Below, one piece after another: positions 40,958-49,955 of a stretch of DNA of 64,000 nucleotides. This DNA comes from CAYGSN01 sp964352675 (GTDB lineage: Bacteria; Pseudomonadota; Alphaproteobacteria; Micavibrionales; Micavibrionaceae): NCBI GenBank assembly GCA_964352675.1, contig CAYGSN010000007.1:15170-79169 (forward strand), written 5' to 3'. Made by a program: the position numbers and the translations under genes. Below the pieces are notes generated by a model. It did no database searches, had not been told where the DNA came from, and worked only from the letters and a program-made list of their open reading frames with translations. How positions within the stretch are numbered: position 1 is the stretch's first letter; every line of letters begins with the position of its first letter.

Positions 40958-42484
40958 ATGGAGCCGACGACAGAAAACACAAAAGATAGCCAACCGCGGC
41001 GCAAGCGCCGCCGTTGGCGTCGGTATGTGCTGGCTATTCTGGCTGTTGTGATTGTGGCGGGTGCCGCATTTTATGCAACATATCCACAAAAATCCGACGC
41101 GCAGGCGATTGCCGACCCCTTCAGTGCAGTTGCTTTTGGCATCCAGTATTGTGAAATCAATCCGGCCTGTATCAATATTCTGAGATGTTCAGCTGCGGAT
41201 TGCGGGCTGACGGTGGCGGCGGTTTTTATCTTGCATGAGGCCTATGAGCTTTTGACGATGGCGGCGATTTCCGGCGGCGAGTTTCTGAATGATTTTCCCC
41301 TGATTGGAAATTTGAACCCTGAATACTTGCCGTTTGGGTTTACCTTTCACCGGACTTGGCTGAACGATTTTTTCTTTAAGCAGAATATTTTGCCAGCGAT
41401 GCAGCTTTTAACTGAGCAGCTGACGAACACTGCGATGTTGCAGATGTTCGCAATTGGTACCTTTATGGATGCAAAACAGCAGCTGGAGACGCAGAGATTG
41501 CTGCAATATATGCAAGGACAGGCGCATAGAGATTACCACCCCAGCCGCGATTTTTGCTGGTTTGGCACAAATGTCCGTTCGCTGGCCTCATCGGAGCAGA
41601 TGACGGAGCATAATCTCCTGGCACTGAACGCCTATACAAAAGGGCGGGAGCTGGGCACAAGTGGTTTCGGTTCTGCCAATACACCGCAGGAAGACAAGCT
41701 GGCGCGCTGGGATTCATTTACAAGGAAATATTGCGATCCGAAGGATAACAATTGGCAGTCTCCGGCATTGGGTGCAGAAGACAATACCGGTCTAGCGCTG
41801 GTCTGCAAAAATACGGTCTGGTTTTCTGAAAAGCGCATTAACAACGACATCGATTATACGCGCATGGTGGAATATCCGCACACGATTGCAGCGAATTTTT
41901 CCGATGACACATATACAACGCAGGAAGACGACATACTGGCGCTGACCAGCAATCTGTTTGCCCATAACGTGCCGGTCCGGGAACTGCGGGATGATGCCTT
42001 GATGGTACAGGAAAATCAGGAACTGTATATGGATCTGCGCAGTGTTTCAGCAAAGCGCAGCGTGGCGCAAAATTCGATCAACTCCATCATTGCGATGAAA
42101 TCCGAAGGAACCAGCGATGCCAATTTGACTGGTGAAGAAGACAGCAAAACTTGGAAATTCCTGGGCGCATTGCTCAAGGAGCTGGGCGTGCCGGATGATG
42201 AAATTTTTGAGATGATCGGTGAGCGGCCGAGCTATTACGCCCAGCTGGAAATCCTAGCGAAGAAGATATACCAGAACCCTGATTTTTATGCCTATCTGTA
42301 TGAGAGCCCCGCCAACGTTTCACGCAAGAAGGTGGCGCTGCGGGCCATTGAAAGAATTCTCGATCATGCGATTTTTGAAAGCCAGTTGCGCCAGGAAATG
42401 GCGCTGTCTGTCTTGTTGTCTACGAAGCTAGAGGCAAAAACTAAGCCTCTGAACGATCAAATCGAAGCGCTGGGAGGCGGTTAA
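40958..42484 (+). CDS. tandem paralog family, member 2 (508 aa)
   Basis: Unknown family, 3 bp after member 1. A strongly basic N-terminus (RRKRRRWRRY) precedes a membrane segment at about 22-40, then a Cys cluster (C65, C71, C77, C82) as in member 1. The shared motifs are complete: IGTFMDAKQQLETQRLLQYM, AHRDYHPSRDFCWFGTNVRS, LASSEQ, YCDPKDNNWQS, NNDIDYTRMVEYPHTIAANF, DILALTSNLFAHN, AKRSVAQNSINSIIAMKSEG and PSYYAQLEILAKKIYQNPDF. It lacks the acidic linker of member 1. The order of motifs and their spacing are alike in all four products, so they come from one ancestor. Confidence 0.85.
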   Translation: MEPTTENTKDSQPRRKRRRWRRYVLAILAVVIVAGAAFYATYPQKSDAQAIADPFSAVAFGIQYCEINPACINILRCSAADCGLTVAAVFILHEAYELLTMAAISGGEFLNDFPLIGNLNPEYLPFGFTFHRTWLNDFFFKQNILPAMQLLTEQLTNTAMLQMFAIGTFMDAKQQLETQRLLQYMQGQAHRDYHPSRDFCWFGTNVRSLASSEQMTEHNLLALNAYTKGRELGTSGFGSANTPQEDKLARWDSFTRKYCDPKDNNWQSPALGAEDNTGLALVCKNTVWFSEKRINNDIDYTRMVEYPHTIAANFSDDTYTTQEDDILALTSNLFAHNVPVRELRDDALMVQENQELYMDLRSVSAKRSVAQNSINSIIAMKSEGTSDANLTGEEDSKTWKFLGALLKELGVPDDEIFEMIGERPSYYAQLEILAKKIYQNPDFYAYLYESPANVSRKKVALRAIERILDHAIFESQLRQEMALSVLLSTKLEAKTKPLNDQIEALGGG

Positions 42485-42485
42485 G

Positions 42486-43892
42486 ATGAAAAATGTAAAG
42501 CTGTTGTTTCTGACATTGTCTGTGCTGGGCATTCTGGCCCTGCCGCAAAGGGCTGAAGCATGTTGCAGTTGTCATGAAACGGTGATCAACGCCTCGATGA
42601 TCAACTGGCTGGGGATGGGCAACCAGTCCACCTTCTTTCGTATTATCGACCATGTGTTCAGCGAACTGGCCGCACAGAGAATCTGGTGGGGAACAATCTT
42701 GTGGGAAGATAATATCCTGCCTGCGATGATGTTGATGGCCGAGCAATTTACAGTGGTGGCGATGCAGCAGACGCAGATTTACGGCACATTTTTAGATGCG
42801 AAGCACCAGATGGAAACGCAACAATTGCTGCAAAAAATTCGCGTGCAAGCGCACAAAGATTACCATCCCAGCACCGGCATGTGTGAGTTCGGTTCGACGG
42901 TAAAGAGTCTGGCGGCTTCCGAACGCAAGGCAGAGTATAATGCGATCATTCTGTCACAAAGGTCACAGGACCGTGCGCTGGGCAATGCCAATACGGCTGC
43001 GGCCACGGGCCCGTCCGGCGATCGCAAGAGCCGCATTGAACAGTTCAGCGACACCTATTGTGATTCCCGTGATAACAATAACGGGCTTGGCCTGCTTTGT
43101 AGTGATATTGATACGATTGGAACAACGCAGGAGCAGCGCATGCAGCGCCGCTTGCGCAGCAATAAGGACATTGATTTTGTACGTACGCTGGAGGTGCCGT
43201 GGTCGCTGGAGGTGGATTTTACCGACAACGATCTCAAGGATGATGAGGAAGATATTATGGCACTGGCGAATAATCTATACGGGCATCAGGCGTTCTTGCG
43301 TATTCCGCCGGCCAGTTTGCAGCATACGGGCAATAATCTGAACCCCATGCAGCGCGCCTATATGGATATGCGCTCTATTCTGGCCAAGCGATCCGTGGCC
43401 GAGAACTCCTTTAACTCTATCGTGGCGATGAAGTCCGAAGGTGCGCCGGGATCGAAAGACTTTCTGAAGGCTGTTTTGAAAGAGCTGGGTTTTGACGGTG
43501 GGCCGGACGAAGATTGTATCGATGGCGTAACCGACGGCGTATCTTGTGATCCGAATGATATTATCGGCCCGTTCGGCGGTGATGAGACGCAAGATATCCA
43601 GCGCCTGTTGGGTGATAATCCGAGCTATTACGCGCAGATGGAAATCCTGACCAAAAAAATCTTCCAGAATCCTGATTTCTATACAAATCTGTATGACAAG
43701 CCTGCCAATGTGGAGCGCAAAGGCGTTGCCTTGCAGGCGATTGGCCTGATGCAGAAATTTGATTTGTTTAAGAGTTATCTTCGCAGTGAGGCTAATTTGT
43801 CGGTTCTTTTGGAGCTGGCTGTATCCGATCTGCAGGATGAGGTTGAGAATCAAATTTCCAAGGGCAAGAATGCGAGTGGAACAATTAATTAA
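42486..43892 (+). CDS. tandem paralog family, member 3 (468 aa)
   Basis: One bp after member 2. Unlike members 1, 2 and 4 it has an ordinary cleavable signal peptide (MKNVKLLFLTLSVLGILALP), ending near AEA, so the mature protein begins with a Cys cluster CCSCH. The conserved parts follow: YGTFLDAKHQMETQQLLQKI, AHKDYHPSTGMCEFGSTVKS, LAASER, TYCDSRDNNNGLGLLC, NKDIDFVRTLEVPWSLEVDF, IMALANNLYGHQAF, AKRSVAENSFNSIVAMKSEG and PSYYAQMEILTKKIFQNPDF. A further Cys pair (DEDCIDGVTDGVSCDP) is private to it. The signal peptide says the family acts outside the cytoplasm. Confidence 0.85.
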   Translation: MKNVKLLFLTLSVLGILALPQRAEACCSCHETVINASMINWLGMGNQSTFFRIIDHVFSELAAQRIWWGTILWEDNILPAMMLMAEQFTVVAMQQTQIYGTFLDAKHQMETQQLLQKIRVQAHKDYHPSTGMCEFGSTVKSLAASERKAEYNAIILSQRSQDRALGNANTAAATGPSGDRKSRIEQFSDTYCDSRDNNNGLGLLCSDIDTIGTTQEQRMQRRLRSNKDIDFVRTLEVPWSLEVDFTDNDLKDDEEDIMALANNLYGHQAFLRIPPASLQHTGNNLNPMQRAYMDMRSILAKRSVAENSFNSIVAMKSEGAPGSKDFLKAVLKELGFDGGPDEDCIDGVTDGVSCDPNDIIGPFGGDETQDIQRLLGDNPSYYAQMEILTKKIFQNPDFYTNLYDKPANVERKGVALQAIGLMQKFDLFKSYLRSEANLSVLLELAVSDLQDEVENQISKGKNASGTIN

Positions 43893-46226
43893 ATGATCAA
43901 ACGCGCTTTACAATCTGTGAAAAGATTTGCCCTTCCGGCCGGGTTTGTCCTGTGCTTGGCGGTTGGCGGGTTCTTTCTCTATGGGCTGCTTGCGGAAAAG
44001 CAGGTTGAGCGCGAGGCACCGGAAAATTCGCCAACGGCGCTGATTGCAGATTTGCGCCATTTCGATGGTGCCAATCATTTGCGTTATAGCTTTTTTGATA
44101 AAGAGGGCCGCGAAATAAAATCAAGCCATACTGAGATTGCCCCGCTGGCAGCCGGTGCAGAAATTCCGTTCGATCCTATCGAGATCAGCGAGTTTGATTA
44201 CATGAAAATTGAAGTAGAATTTTTCCGCGGCAATGAAAAGGAACCTTCTGAATTGTCCATCACTTATAATCCCAAAACTGGAAAGATGGATATAGACGGT
44301 ATGGGGTTTGGAGAATTCGAGACCATTGGGATTGAAGCAAGGGGTGGAGAGGCCAAAGCAAAAACAGATTGGGCTGGAGGTTTTAGCCTTGAAGATATCG
44401 AGGCATCGCAGGAGGGTGCAGATCAGAAAGATCGACTGAAGATCGCATTTTACGATCATGGGTTTATCAATGATGCCGCCGATGTGCCGAAGCGCCGCGT
44501 TCTGGATGTGTTTTATGCGCCAGGCGGTGGCCAGGTCAATTCCGACGGGATTAATGAATGGCAGCCGTTTGATTGCGGTAGCGGCTTGGTTCCCTACAGT
44601 TTTTGTATGGTGCCTGGCACTGCCGTTAACCTGAATTTTCTGCCGGACCTAACCGGCCCGTTGGAGGAGCTTACTGGCTTCATCTCTGCGGCTCTTGGCC
44701 CGCTTGATCCCTTCGAACTTATTCAGTTTGGTCTGGATTTCTTTCTGGATCTGGTTCTGGGTATTTTTAATATCCTTTGGCCTGATATCGGATCGCAGGA
44801 CAACAATCTTTACCTGCGTAATTTCACACAGAATTTCGTTACCCCCTTGATGGCAATGACCAATGAACTGACAGTGATGATGACCTATCATACTGCAATT
44901 ATCGGCAGCTTGTTCGATGCTAAGCAACAGCTGGAAACCCAGACAGAGCTGCAAAGGTTGTCAGCCGAGGCGCATAAGGATTACCACCCCAGCGAATTAA
45001 TGTGCCAGTTTGGAACATTCGTGCGCAGCGTCTCCCGGGCCGAGGAACGGGTGGATACGAACAAGCAGGGCTTAAGTCGGATGATGAATGTTGCCTATCG
45101 TTCCGGGGCGGCTTCTGCCGCTGCCGGAGGGTATTCGCGCGATATTGAGGCGCGTATTCGCCAGCTCAAGCGTAATTACTGTGATCCGCGCGATCTGAAT
45201 GGTGGGCTGGCTTTAATGTGTAATCCAGATTCAAATAATTGTTTTGGCTTAGGCCTAAGTCCTGAGGAGTGCCCGTTTAGTTCTGGATTTGATCTGGATG
45301 CGGTTGATTACCAGTCGTTCCTAGGCGGTGAAAAAGAAATTCCGCCAACGCCGGAGCGTTATAATAAGGATATTAATTTTACCCGTACAGTAGGTTTGCC
45401 ACTGACTCTCAATGTTGGATTCATGGAAGATTATCTGCCGAATGAAGGGTGTCTTGGTATCGATGTCGGCATTGATTGTCCGTTCGGCGATATTCAATCA
45501 GAGCTGGACGATTTTCTGAACGATTTTCTTGGCCTGGATAACCGCTATGCGACGCCCGATGAGCAGGACGTCTTGGCGCTGGCGCGAAATCTTTACTGGC
45601 CGCAGGCGCTGGATATCCCTTCTTCCACAGAAGTACCGAAAAAATACGCGACCTATATGGATGCTCGCCAGCTGTTTGCCATGCAAAATGTGGCTCATAG
45701 CTCCTTTACCAGCATTGTAGGGATGAAGTCACGTACCGATCCGTTTGGTCTGAAAAAACCCAAAGAGGATGATGAGAGCGATTCTACTGACGGCGGCTCT
45801 GACACGCTCGGTAGCAGCGGGAGTGATGATGGCGATGAGGGCGAGAAAGACAATCTGGAGGTCAGCGGCTGGAAATTCATGAAAATCCTGATAAAGGATT
45901 TTGGTCTGAATGATGAAGAGATTGAAGAAATGCTGGGCGCCTACCCCAGCTATTATGCGCAGATGGAAGTATTGACCAAAAAGATTTACCAAAGCCCGAA
46001 TTTCTATACCAACCTGATCGATAAGCCGGTCAATATTGACCGCATCAGTGTGGCGATGGAGGCGATCAAGCTGATGAACGGACGCGATCGGTTTGAAAGC
46101 GCTCTGCGCCGTGAAATGCTCACTTCCATGTTGGTAGAGGAGGCTCTAACAAAGGAAACACAAAAGGTTCAAGGTGAGATCTTCAACGAAGCCACATCCG
46201 GCGTTTTTCCCGTAAGAACCCCATAA
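43893..46226 (+). CDS. tandem paralog family, member 4, with extra N-terminal domain (777 aa)
   Basis: Starts directly after member 3. An N-terminal membrane segment (FALPAGFVLCLAVGGFFLYG, about 11-30) is followed by about 240 residues not in the others, with a beta-like part (FDGANHLRYSFFDKEGREIK), then a C-containing FDCGSGLVPYSFCMVPGT. The common region starts near residue 300: LMAMTNELTVMMTYHTAIIG, GSLFDAKQQLETQTELQRLS, AHKDYHPSELMCQFGTFVRS, KRNYCDPRDLNGGLALMC, NKDINFTRTVGLPLTLNVGF, DVLALARNLYWPQ and PSYYAQMEVLTKKIYQSPNF. It is also the one with the longest linkers. The likely topology is an inner-membrane anchor with a periplasmic body. Confidence 0.85.
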   Translation: MIKRALQSVKRFALPAGFVLCLAVGGFFLYGLLAEKQVEREAPENSPTALIADLRHFDGANHLRYSFFDKEGREIKSSHTEIAPLAAGAEIPFDPIEISEFDYMKIEVEFFRGNEKEPSELSITYNPKTGKMDIDGMGFGEFETIGIEARGGEAKAKTDWAGGFSLEDIEASQEGADQKDRLKIAFYDHGFINDAADVPKRRVLDVFYAPGGGQVNSDGINEWQPFDCGSGLVPYSFCMVPGTAVNLNFLPDLTGPLEELTGFISAALGPLDPFELIQFGLDFFLDLVLGIFNILWPDIGSQDNNLYLRNFTQNFVTPLMAMTNELTVMMTYHTAIIGSLFDAKQQLETQTELQRLSAEAHKDYHPSELMCQFGTFVRSVSRAEERVDTNKQGLSRMMNVAYRSGAASAAAGGYSRDIEARIRQLKRNYCDPRDLNGGLALMCNPDSNNCFGLGLSPEECPFSSGFDLDAVDYQSFLGGEKEIPPTPERYNKDINFTRTVGLPLTLNVGFMEDYLPNEGCLGIDVGIDCPFGDIQSELDDFLNDFLGLDNRYATPDEQDVLALARNLYWPQALDIPSSTEVPKKYATYMDARQLFAMQNVAHSSFTSIVGMKSRTDPFGLKKPKEDDESDSTDGGSDTLGSSGSDDGDEGEKDNLEVSGWKFMKILIKDFGLNDEEIEEMLGAYPSYYAQMEVLTKKIYQSPNFYTNLIDKPVNIDRISVAMEAIKLMNGRDRFESALRREMLTSMLVEEALTKETQKVQGEIFNEATSGVFPVRTP

Positions 46227-46264
46227 CACACTGAAAATCAATATATTTTCAAACATATTCACAT

Positions 46265-46281
46265 TTGGCACTCCTTTTGCA
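46265..46281 (+). promoter_or_regulatory. sigma-54 (RpoN) promoter for flgK-flgL
   Basis: TTGGCACTCCTTTTGCA has GG and GC 10 bp apart, which is the -24/-12 pattern (TGGCAC-N5-TTGC). It lies 52 bp before the flgK start in a 107-bp intergenic gap. In Caulobacter and other Alphaproteobacteria late flagellar operons use sigma-54 with an FlbD-type activator. Confidence 0.8.
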
Positions 46282-46333
46282 TTGTTTTTCCTGCAACAAA
46301 GAAAAACAAAAACGCATGCAAAAGGATTAAGTC

Positions 46334-48706
46334 ATGGGATTATCGTCGCTGAACGCCGCTTTATCGGGTCTGCGTATTTCTCAACAGCAAATCAACGTGA
46401 TTTCCAATAACGTAGCCAATGTGGGCACGCCCGGTTTTACCCGGAAATTATTGCCGCAATATTCCCAGGCCATTAATGGAGAGACCGTTGGGGTTATAGG
46501 CGGCACGGTTATCCGAAATGTGGACCTGAATCTGGCGCGTGATTTATGGACACAAGTTAGCTCCAGCGGGCGTCTGGGTGTTAAGGAGACTTATCTGAAC
46601 CGTATCCAGAAATTCCACGGCCCGCCGGATGGGGAGCTGTCGGTTGCGGCAGAAATTTCCCGGCTAAAAGACGCCTTTATCGGTTTGGCTGACAACCCCA
46701 GCGATCCGTTTTATCTAGCCAATACTGTAGACAAGGCCGTTGATGCCGCCGGAAAAATTAACGATTTATCAGATTTGGTGCGCACGTTGCGCAATGATGC
46801 GCAGGACGAGATTTCCGATACAGTGTCGCGCATCAACGATTTGCTGGTGCAGATTGCCGCCCTGAACGACCAGGTGGAGGGCAATCTGAATATCGGTCGG
46901 ACCACCGCCCAGCTGGAGGATCAGCGTGATGTCGCGATTGAGGAGCTGTCAGGCTTGATTGATATCAGCTTTTTCCAGCGCGGCGACGGTGTTCTTGTGG
47001 TTCAAAGCAGTGAAGGTGTTGAGTTGGCCACCGACAAGGCAAGTATTTTAACCTTCCGCCCCAGCCCGCTTTCGGCCACAACCTTTTATCCGGATTCCGC
47101 CGCTGGAATTTATATTGGCGATCCGCTTACCAATCCCACAGGCGCGGTCGACATTACGAACCGTTCGCCTGGCGGCAAGCTCGGCGGGTTGATCGAATTG
47201 CGCGATGTGACATTCCCCAAGCAGACGGCACAGCTTGATGAAATGGCGCACAAGCTTGCCTATCGTCTGGATCTTCAGGGTCTGCGGCTGTTTACCGATG
47301 CCAATGGGAACATACCTGCCGATACCCCGCCGGACCCGTCCGCCGGCCCGCCCGCCACATCGGTGGAATATGTTGGTTTTGCTTCGGAGATCAAGGTTAA
47401 TGACGCTATTTTGAACGACAACACATTGCTGCAAAAAGGAACCTACGGCGCCACCATCAATCCGGGGTCGAACGATGTTTTGCGCCGCGTTGTGGAATTC
47501 GGATTTGGAAATGTGCATTACGAAGAGGCGATCGGGAATACTTATCTGCAAGGCGTTGTGGATTTGCAGGATTGGTTGGGCCTGGATTCATCCAACCAGA
47601 TGTCCTTCAATCGCGACTTAGCGGCGTTCCCGGATATTGCAGATCTGATTGCTTCGGCCAATGGAGACCTGGACCCACCGACCAATACATTTCGTATTAC
47701 ACTGGATGATCCGGATGTTGCCGGTGGTCCGTTTAATATCGATGTGGATCTGAGCGCCGTGGCCGATACAGGCGGAACGGCGGCGGATGATCTGGTGGCG
47801 CATATAAACGGTCTTCTGGGCGGCCTGCCTGCCGGGTTTACTTTTGCGGCTTCGGTGAACGCCAGCGGGGAAGTTGTGATTGATACAAATGTTGATATCA
47901 CAATTGATTCCACTGTTGTGGGCAACGCCATGGGCACGACCGGATTGTCTTATCTAGGTCTTGGTGAAGGCACGGTTGAGGCCACTGACCCGTATTTCGA
48001 GATAGCGGTGGGGAACAATGATTTGACTCGCATCTACATTCCGCCTGGTTTTGCCGACACGGATTTGTTGGCCGCGTTGCAGGCTGTCCCTGGTTTGGCG
48101 GTAGAGGATTTCACCAATGTGGCGAATGACGGTTTGCTGCGCCTGCGCCCCGGCGATGATTACACCGATCCGGATTTTGGCGGCGATATTCGTATTGTCG
48201 GTGGACCGTTTACAACCAATGGCGCTTCTCTGGCGGCGACACCAACAGGATTGGCGGCGATAGATGACGGGGTGAATATCGTGTCCGCCTTGTTCGGATC
48301 CTATAGCATTTCAGGAACAATTATTAGTGATGATTCGCCGGTGACGTCCCAGCAGTATCAATCTGAAACCTTTGCGGGTAGCGGTGTTTTTGTGACGTTC
48401 CGTGAGGAATATCTCGGGCCCGGCGTTGATATTTCGACGAATATAAAGGGCGCACAGCGCATTACGGATTTTGGGCAGAAGATGGTGAATGAGCATACTC
48501 AGGAACTCTTGCTAACTCAGGCGCGATTGGAAGATGAAGAAACGCTGCGCGATATTTTGCAGCAACAATTGCTCAATGAATCCGGCGTGAATCTGGATGA
48601 AGAACTAGGTAATTTGATTGTTGTGCAAACGGCCTACGCAGCGGCAGCACGGGTGATTAACGCCATTGATGAGCTATTTCAGGATTTGCTCAACGCGGTG
48701 GCATAG
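46334..48706 (+). CDS. flgK: flagellar hook-associated protein FlgK (HAP1), enlarged
   Basis: Hook-filament junction protein. The N-terminal signature is typical: GLSSLNAALSGLRISQQQIN and VISNNVANVGTPGFTRK; the coiled-coil parts SEISRLKDAF-type AEISRLKDAFIGLADNPSDP and EISDTVSRINDLLVQIAALN follow, and the C-terminal helix ends NLIVVQTAYAAAARVINAID. At 790 residues it is much longer than the usual 450-650, owing to an inserted middle domain from about 330 to 700 with repeats of DDPDVAGGPFNIDVDLSAVA type. AAGGATTAAGTC precedes the ATG and a sigma-54 promoter lies upstream. Confidence 0.93.
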   Translation: MGLSSLNAALSGLRISQQQINVISNNVANVGTPGFTRKLLPQYSQAINGETVGVIGGTVIRNVDLNLARDLWTQVSSSGRLGVKETYLNRIQKFHGPPDGELSVAAEISRLKDAFIGLADNPSDPFYLANTVDKAVDAAGKINDLSDLVRTLRNDAQDEISDTVSRINDLLVQIAALNDQVEGNLNIGRTTAQLEDQRDVAIEELSGLIDISFFQRGDGVLVVQSSEGVELATDKASILTFRPSPLSATTFYPDSAAGIYIGDPLTNPTGAVDITNRSPGGKLGGLIELRDVTFPKQTAQLDEMAHKLAYRLDLQGLRLFTDANGNIPADTPPDPSAGPPATSVEYVGFASEIKVNDAILNDNTLLQKGTYGATINPGSNDVLRRVVEFGFGNVHYEEAIGNTYLQGVVDLQDWLGLDSSNQMSFNRDLAAFPDIADLIASANGDLDPPTNTFRITLDDPDVAGGPFNIDVDLSAVADTGGTAADDLVAHINGLLGGLPAGFTFAASVNASGEVVIDTNVDITIDSTVVGNAMGTTGLSYLGLGEGTVEATDPYFEIAVGNNDLTRIYIPPGFADTDLLAALQAVPGLAVEDFTNVANDGLLRLRPGDDYTDPDFGGDIRIVGGPFTTNGASLAATPTGLAAIDDGVNIVSALFGSYSISGTIISDDSPVTSQQYQSETFAGSGVFVTFREEYLGPGVDISTNIKGAQRITDFGQKMVNEHTQELLLTQARLEDEETLRDILQQQLLNESGVNLDEELGNLIVVQTAYAAAARVINAIDELFQDLLNAVA

Positions 48707-48735
48707 AGGAATAATTTTTTAGAAAGGATAAAACA

Positions 48736-49938
48736 ATGACCGGTGTTTCAACTTACGGACAGGCCCTAAATCAGATAGGTCTTATTCGGGACCAGCAGAC
48801 GCTGTTTACCAGCCTCTCCATCCAGCTTTCAACAGGAAAGAAGGGGCGCTCTTTTTCAGCACTGGGGACGGATGTTCTGACCTCCAAGCGGGCCCGTGCG
48901 GATATTCGTACATTGGACACCTTCGTTGACAATATTAAGACGGCCGACCGCCGGATCCAGCTTTCGCTGAATGCGATTGAGGAATTCAAGGCGCAGGCGG
49001 AAAGCTTGTATTCACAATTGATCAACCTGCCTCAGGAATCGCTTTTAACGGCCGGTGAGCAGGCGTTTTTTGACGATCCCCTCACACCTGATATCAAGAA
49101 AGATGTTTTATACGAAGCCGTGACAACACCGGACCCGAGCCTTGAGTTGGCCTCGCTGCAGGATATTGCGGGCGATGTTTTGAACTTTTTCTTCGATCTT
49201 TTGAATGTGCAGGATGGGGACCGCTATTTGCTCGGCGGCTCGCAGACGGGCGAAGCGCCGATCCGCAATACAGGTACATTGCAATCTGCGGTTGGTGGGC
49301 TTATATCTCAATGGAAGGGCGGAGGGATTACAACAACAGAGCTGATTTCAGACTTGCAGGACCGCACCGCGACCACGACCAATCCCAATGCCCTAACCGA
49401 TTCAATTGTTGGCTATTCCTCCTCGCTGAGCAGCGGCAATGTTGGAAATGTTTTTGTACGGGTGGATGACAATATCGAGGTGGATTACACAGCGCTCGCG
49501 AATTCACAGCCTTTCCGTGACCTGCTTGTCGTGGCGTCATATCTGTCCGATCCGGGGTTGCCGCCTCTGGCTGATGCTTATACGCCGCCGAATGCCCCGC
49601 CTGCTCCTGCGGATGTGCCGGGTGCGCCGGGCGCGACGCTGGAAGAAATGAAGGACAATTTCTTTGCCGTGGTTAATGAGATGATTAGCATGACATCCAA
49701 GGCTATCGACGAGATTGACAAGGTTCGCTTCAAGCTGGAAGGTTCCCGTGCGCGGATCGACTCCATCCGCAAGGGCCATCTTGAGGAAAAAAACCTGCTG
49801 CAGGCCACGGTGTCGGATGTGGAAGATGTGGATCTCAATGAGGTGGCCGTAAGCCTGAATACATTGCAGATACAGCTCGACGCTTCCTTCCGCGTAACCT
49901 CGCGGTTGCAGGAACTGTCATTGGTTAACTTTATCTAG
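48736..49938 (+). CDS. flgL: flagellar hook-associated protein FlgL (HAP3)
   Basis: Second junction protein, and flagellin homolog. The N-terminus reads TGVSTYGQALNQIGLIRDQQ, then LFTSLSIQLSTGKKGRSFSA, and the C-terminus NEVAVSLNTLQIQLDASFRV-TSRLQELSLVNFI shows the flagellin-type helices. At 400 residues it is a little longer than E. coli FlgL (317). AGAAAGGA precedes the ATG; it follows flgK by 29 bp in the same transcript. No other flagellar gene (flagellin, fliD, hook, motor) lies in the window. Confidence 0.92.
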   Translation: MTGVSTYGQALNQIGLIRDQQTLFTSLSIQLSTGKKGRSFSALGTDVLTSKRARADIRTLDTFVDNIKTADRRIQLSLNAIEEFKAQAESLYSQLINLPQESLLTAGEQAFFDDPLTPDIKKDVLYEAVTTPDPSLELASLQDIAGDVLNFFFDLLNVQDGDRYLLGGSQTGEAPIRNTGTLQSAVGGLISQWKGGGITTTELISDLQDRTATTTNPNALTDSIVGYSSSLSSGNVGNVFVRVDDNIEVDYTALANSQPFRDLLVVASYLSDPGLPPLADAYTPPNAPPAPADVPGAPGATLEEMKDNFFAVVNEMISMTSKAIDEIDKVRFKLEGSRARIDSIRKGHLEEKNLLQATVSDVEDVDLNEVAVSLNTLQIQLDASFRVTSRLQELSLVNFI

Positions 49939-49955
49939 GGTTAAGGTTTAGCCCC

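Noticed and set aside
39458..46226. Calling the tandem family DotA/TraY or VirB6
   Set aside because: Those have many membrane segments; these proteins have one at the N-terminus.
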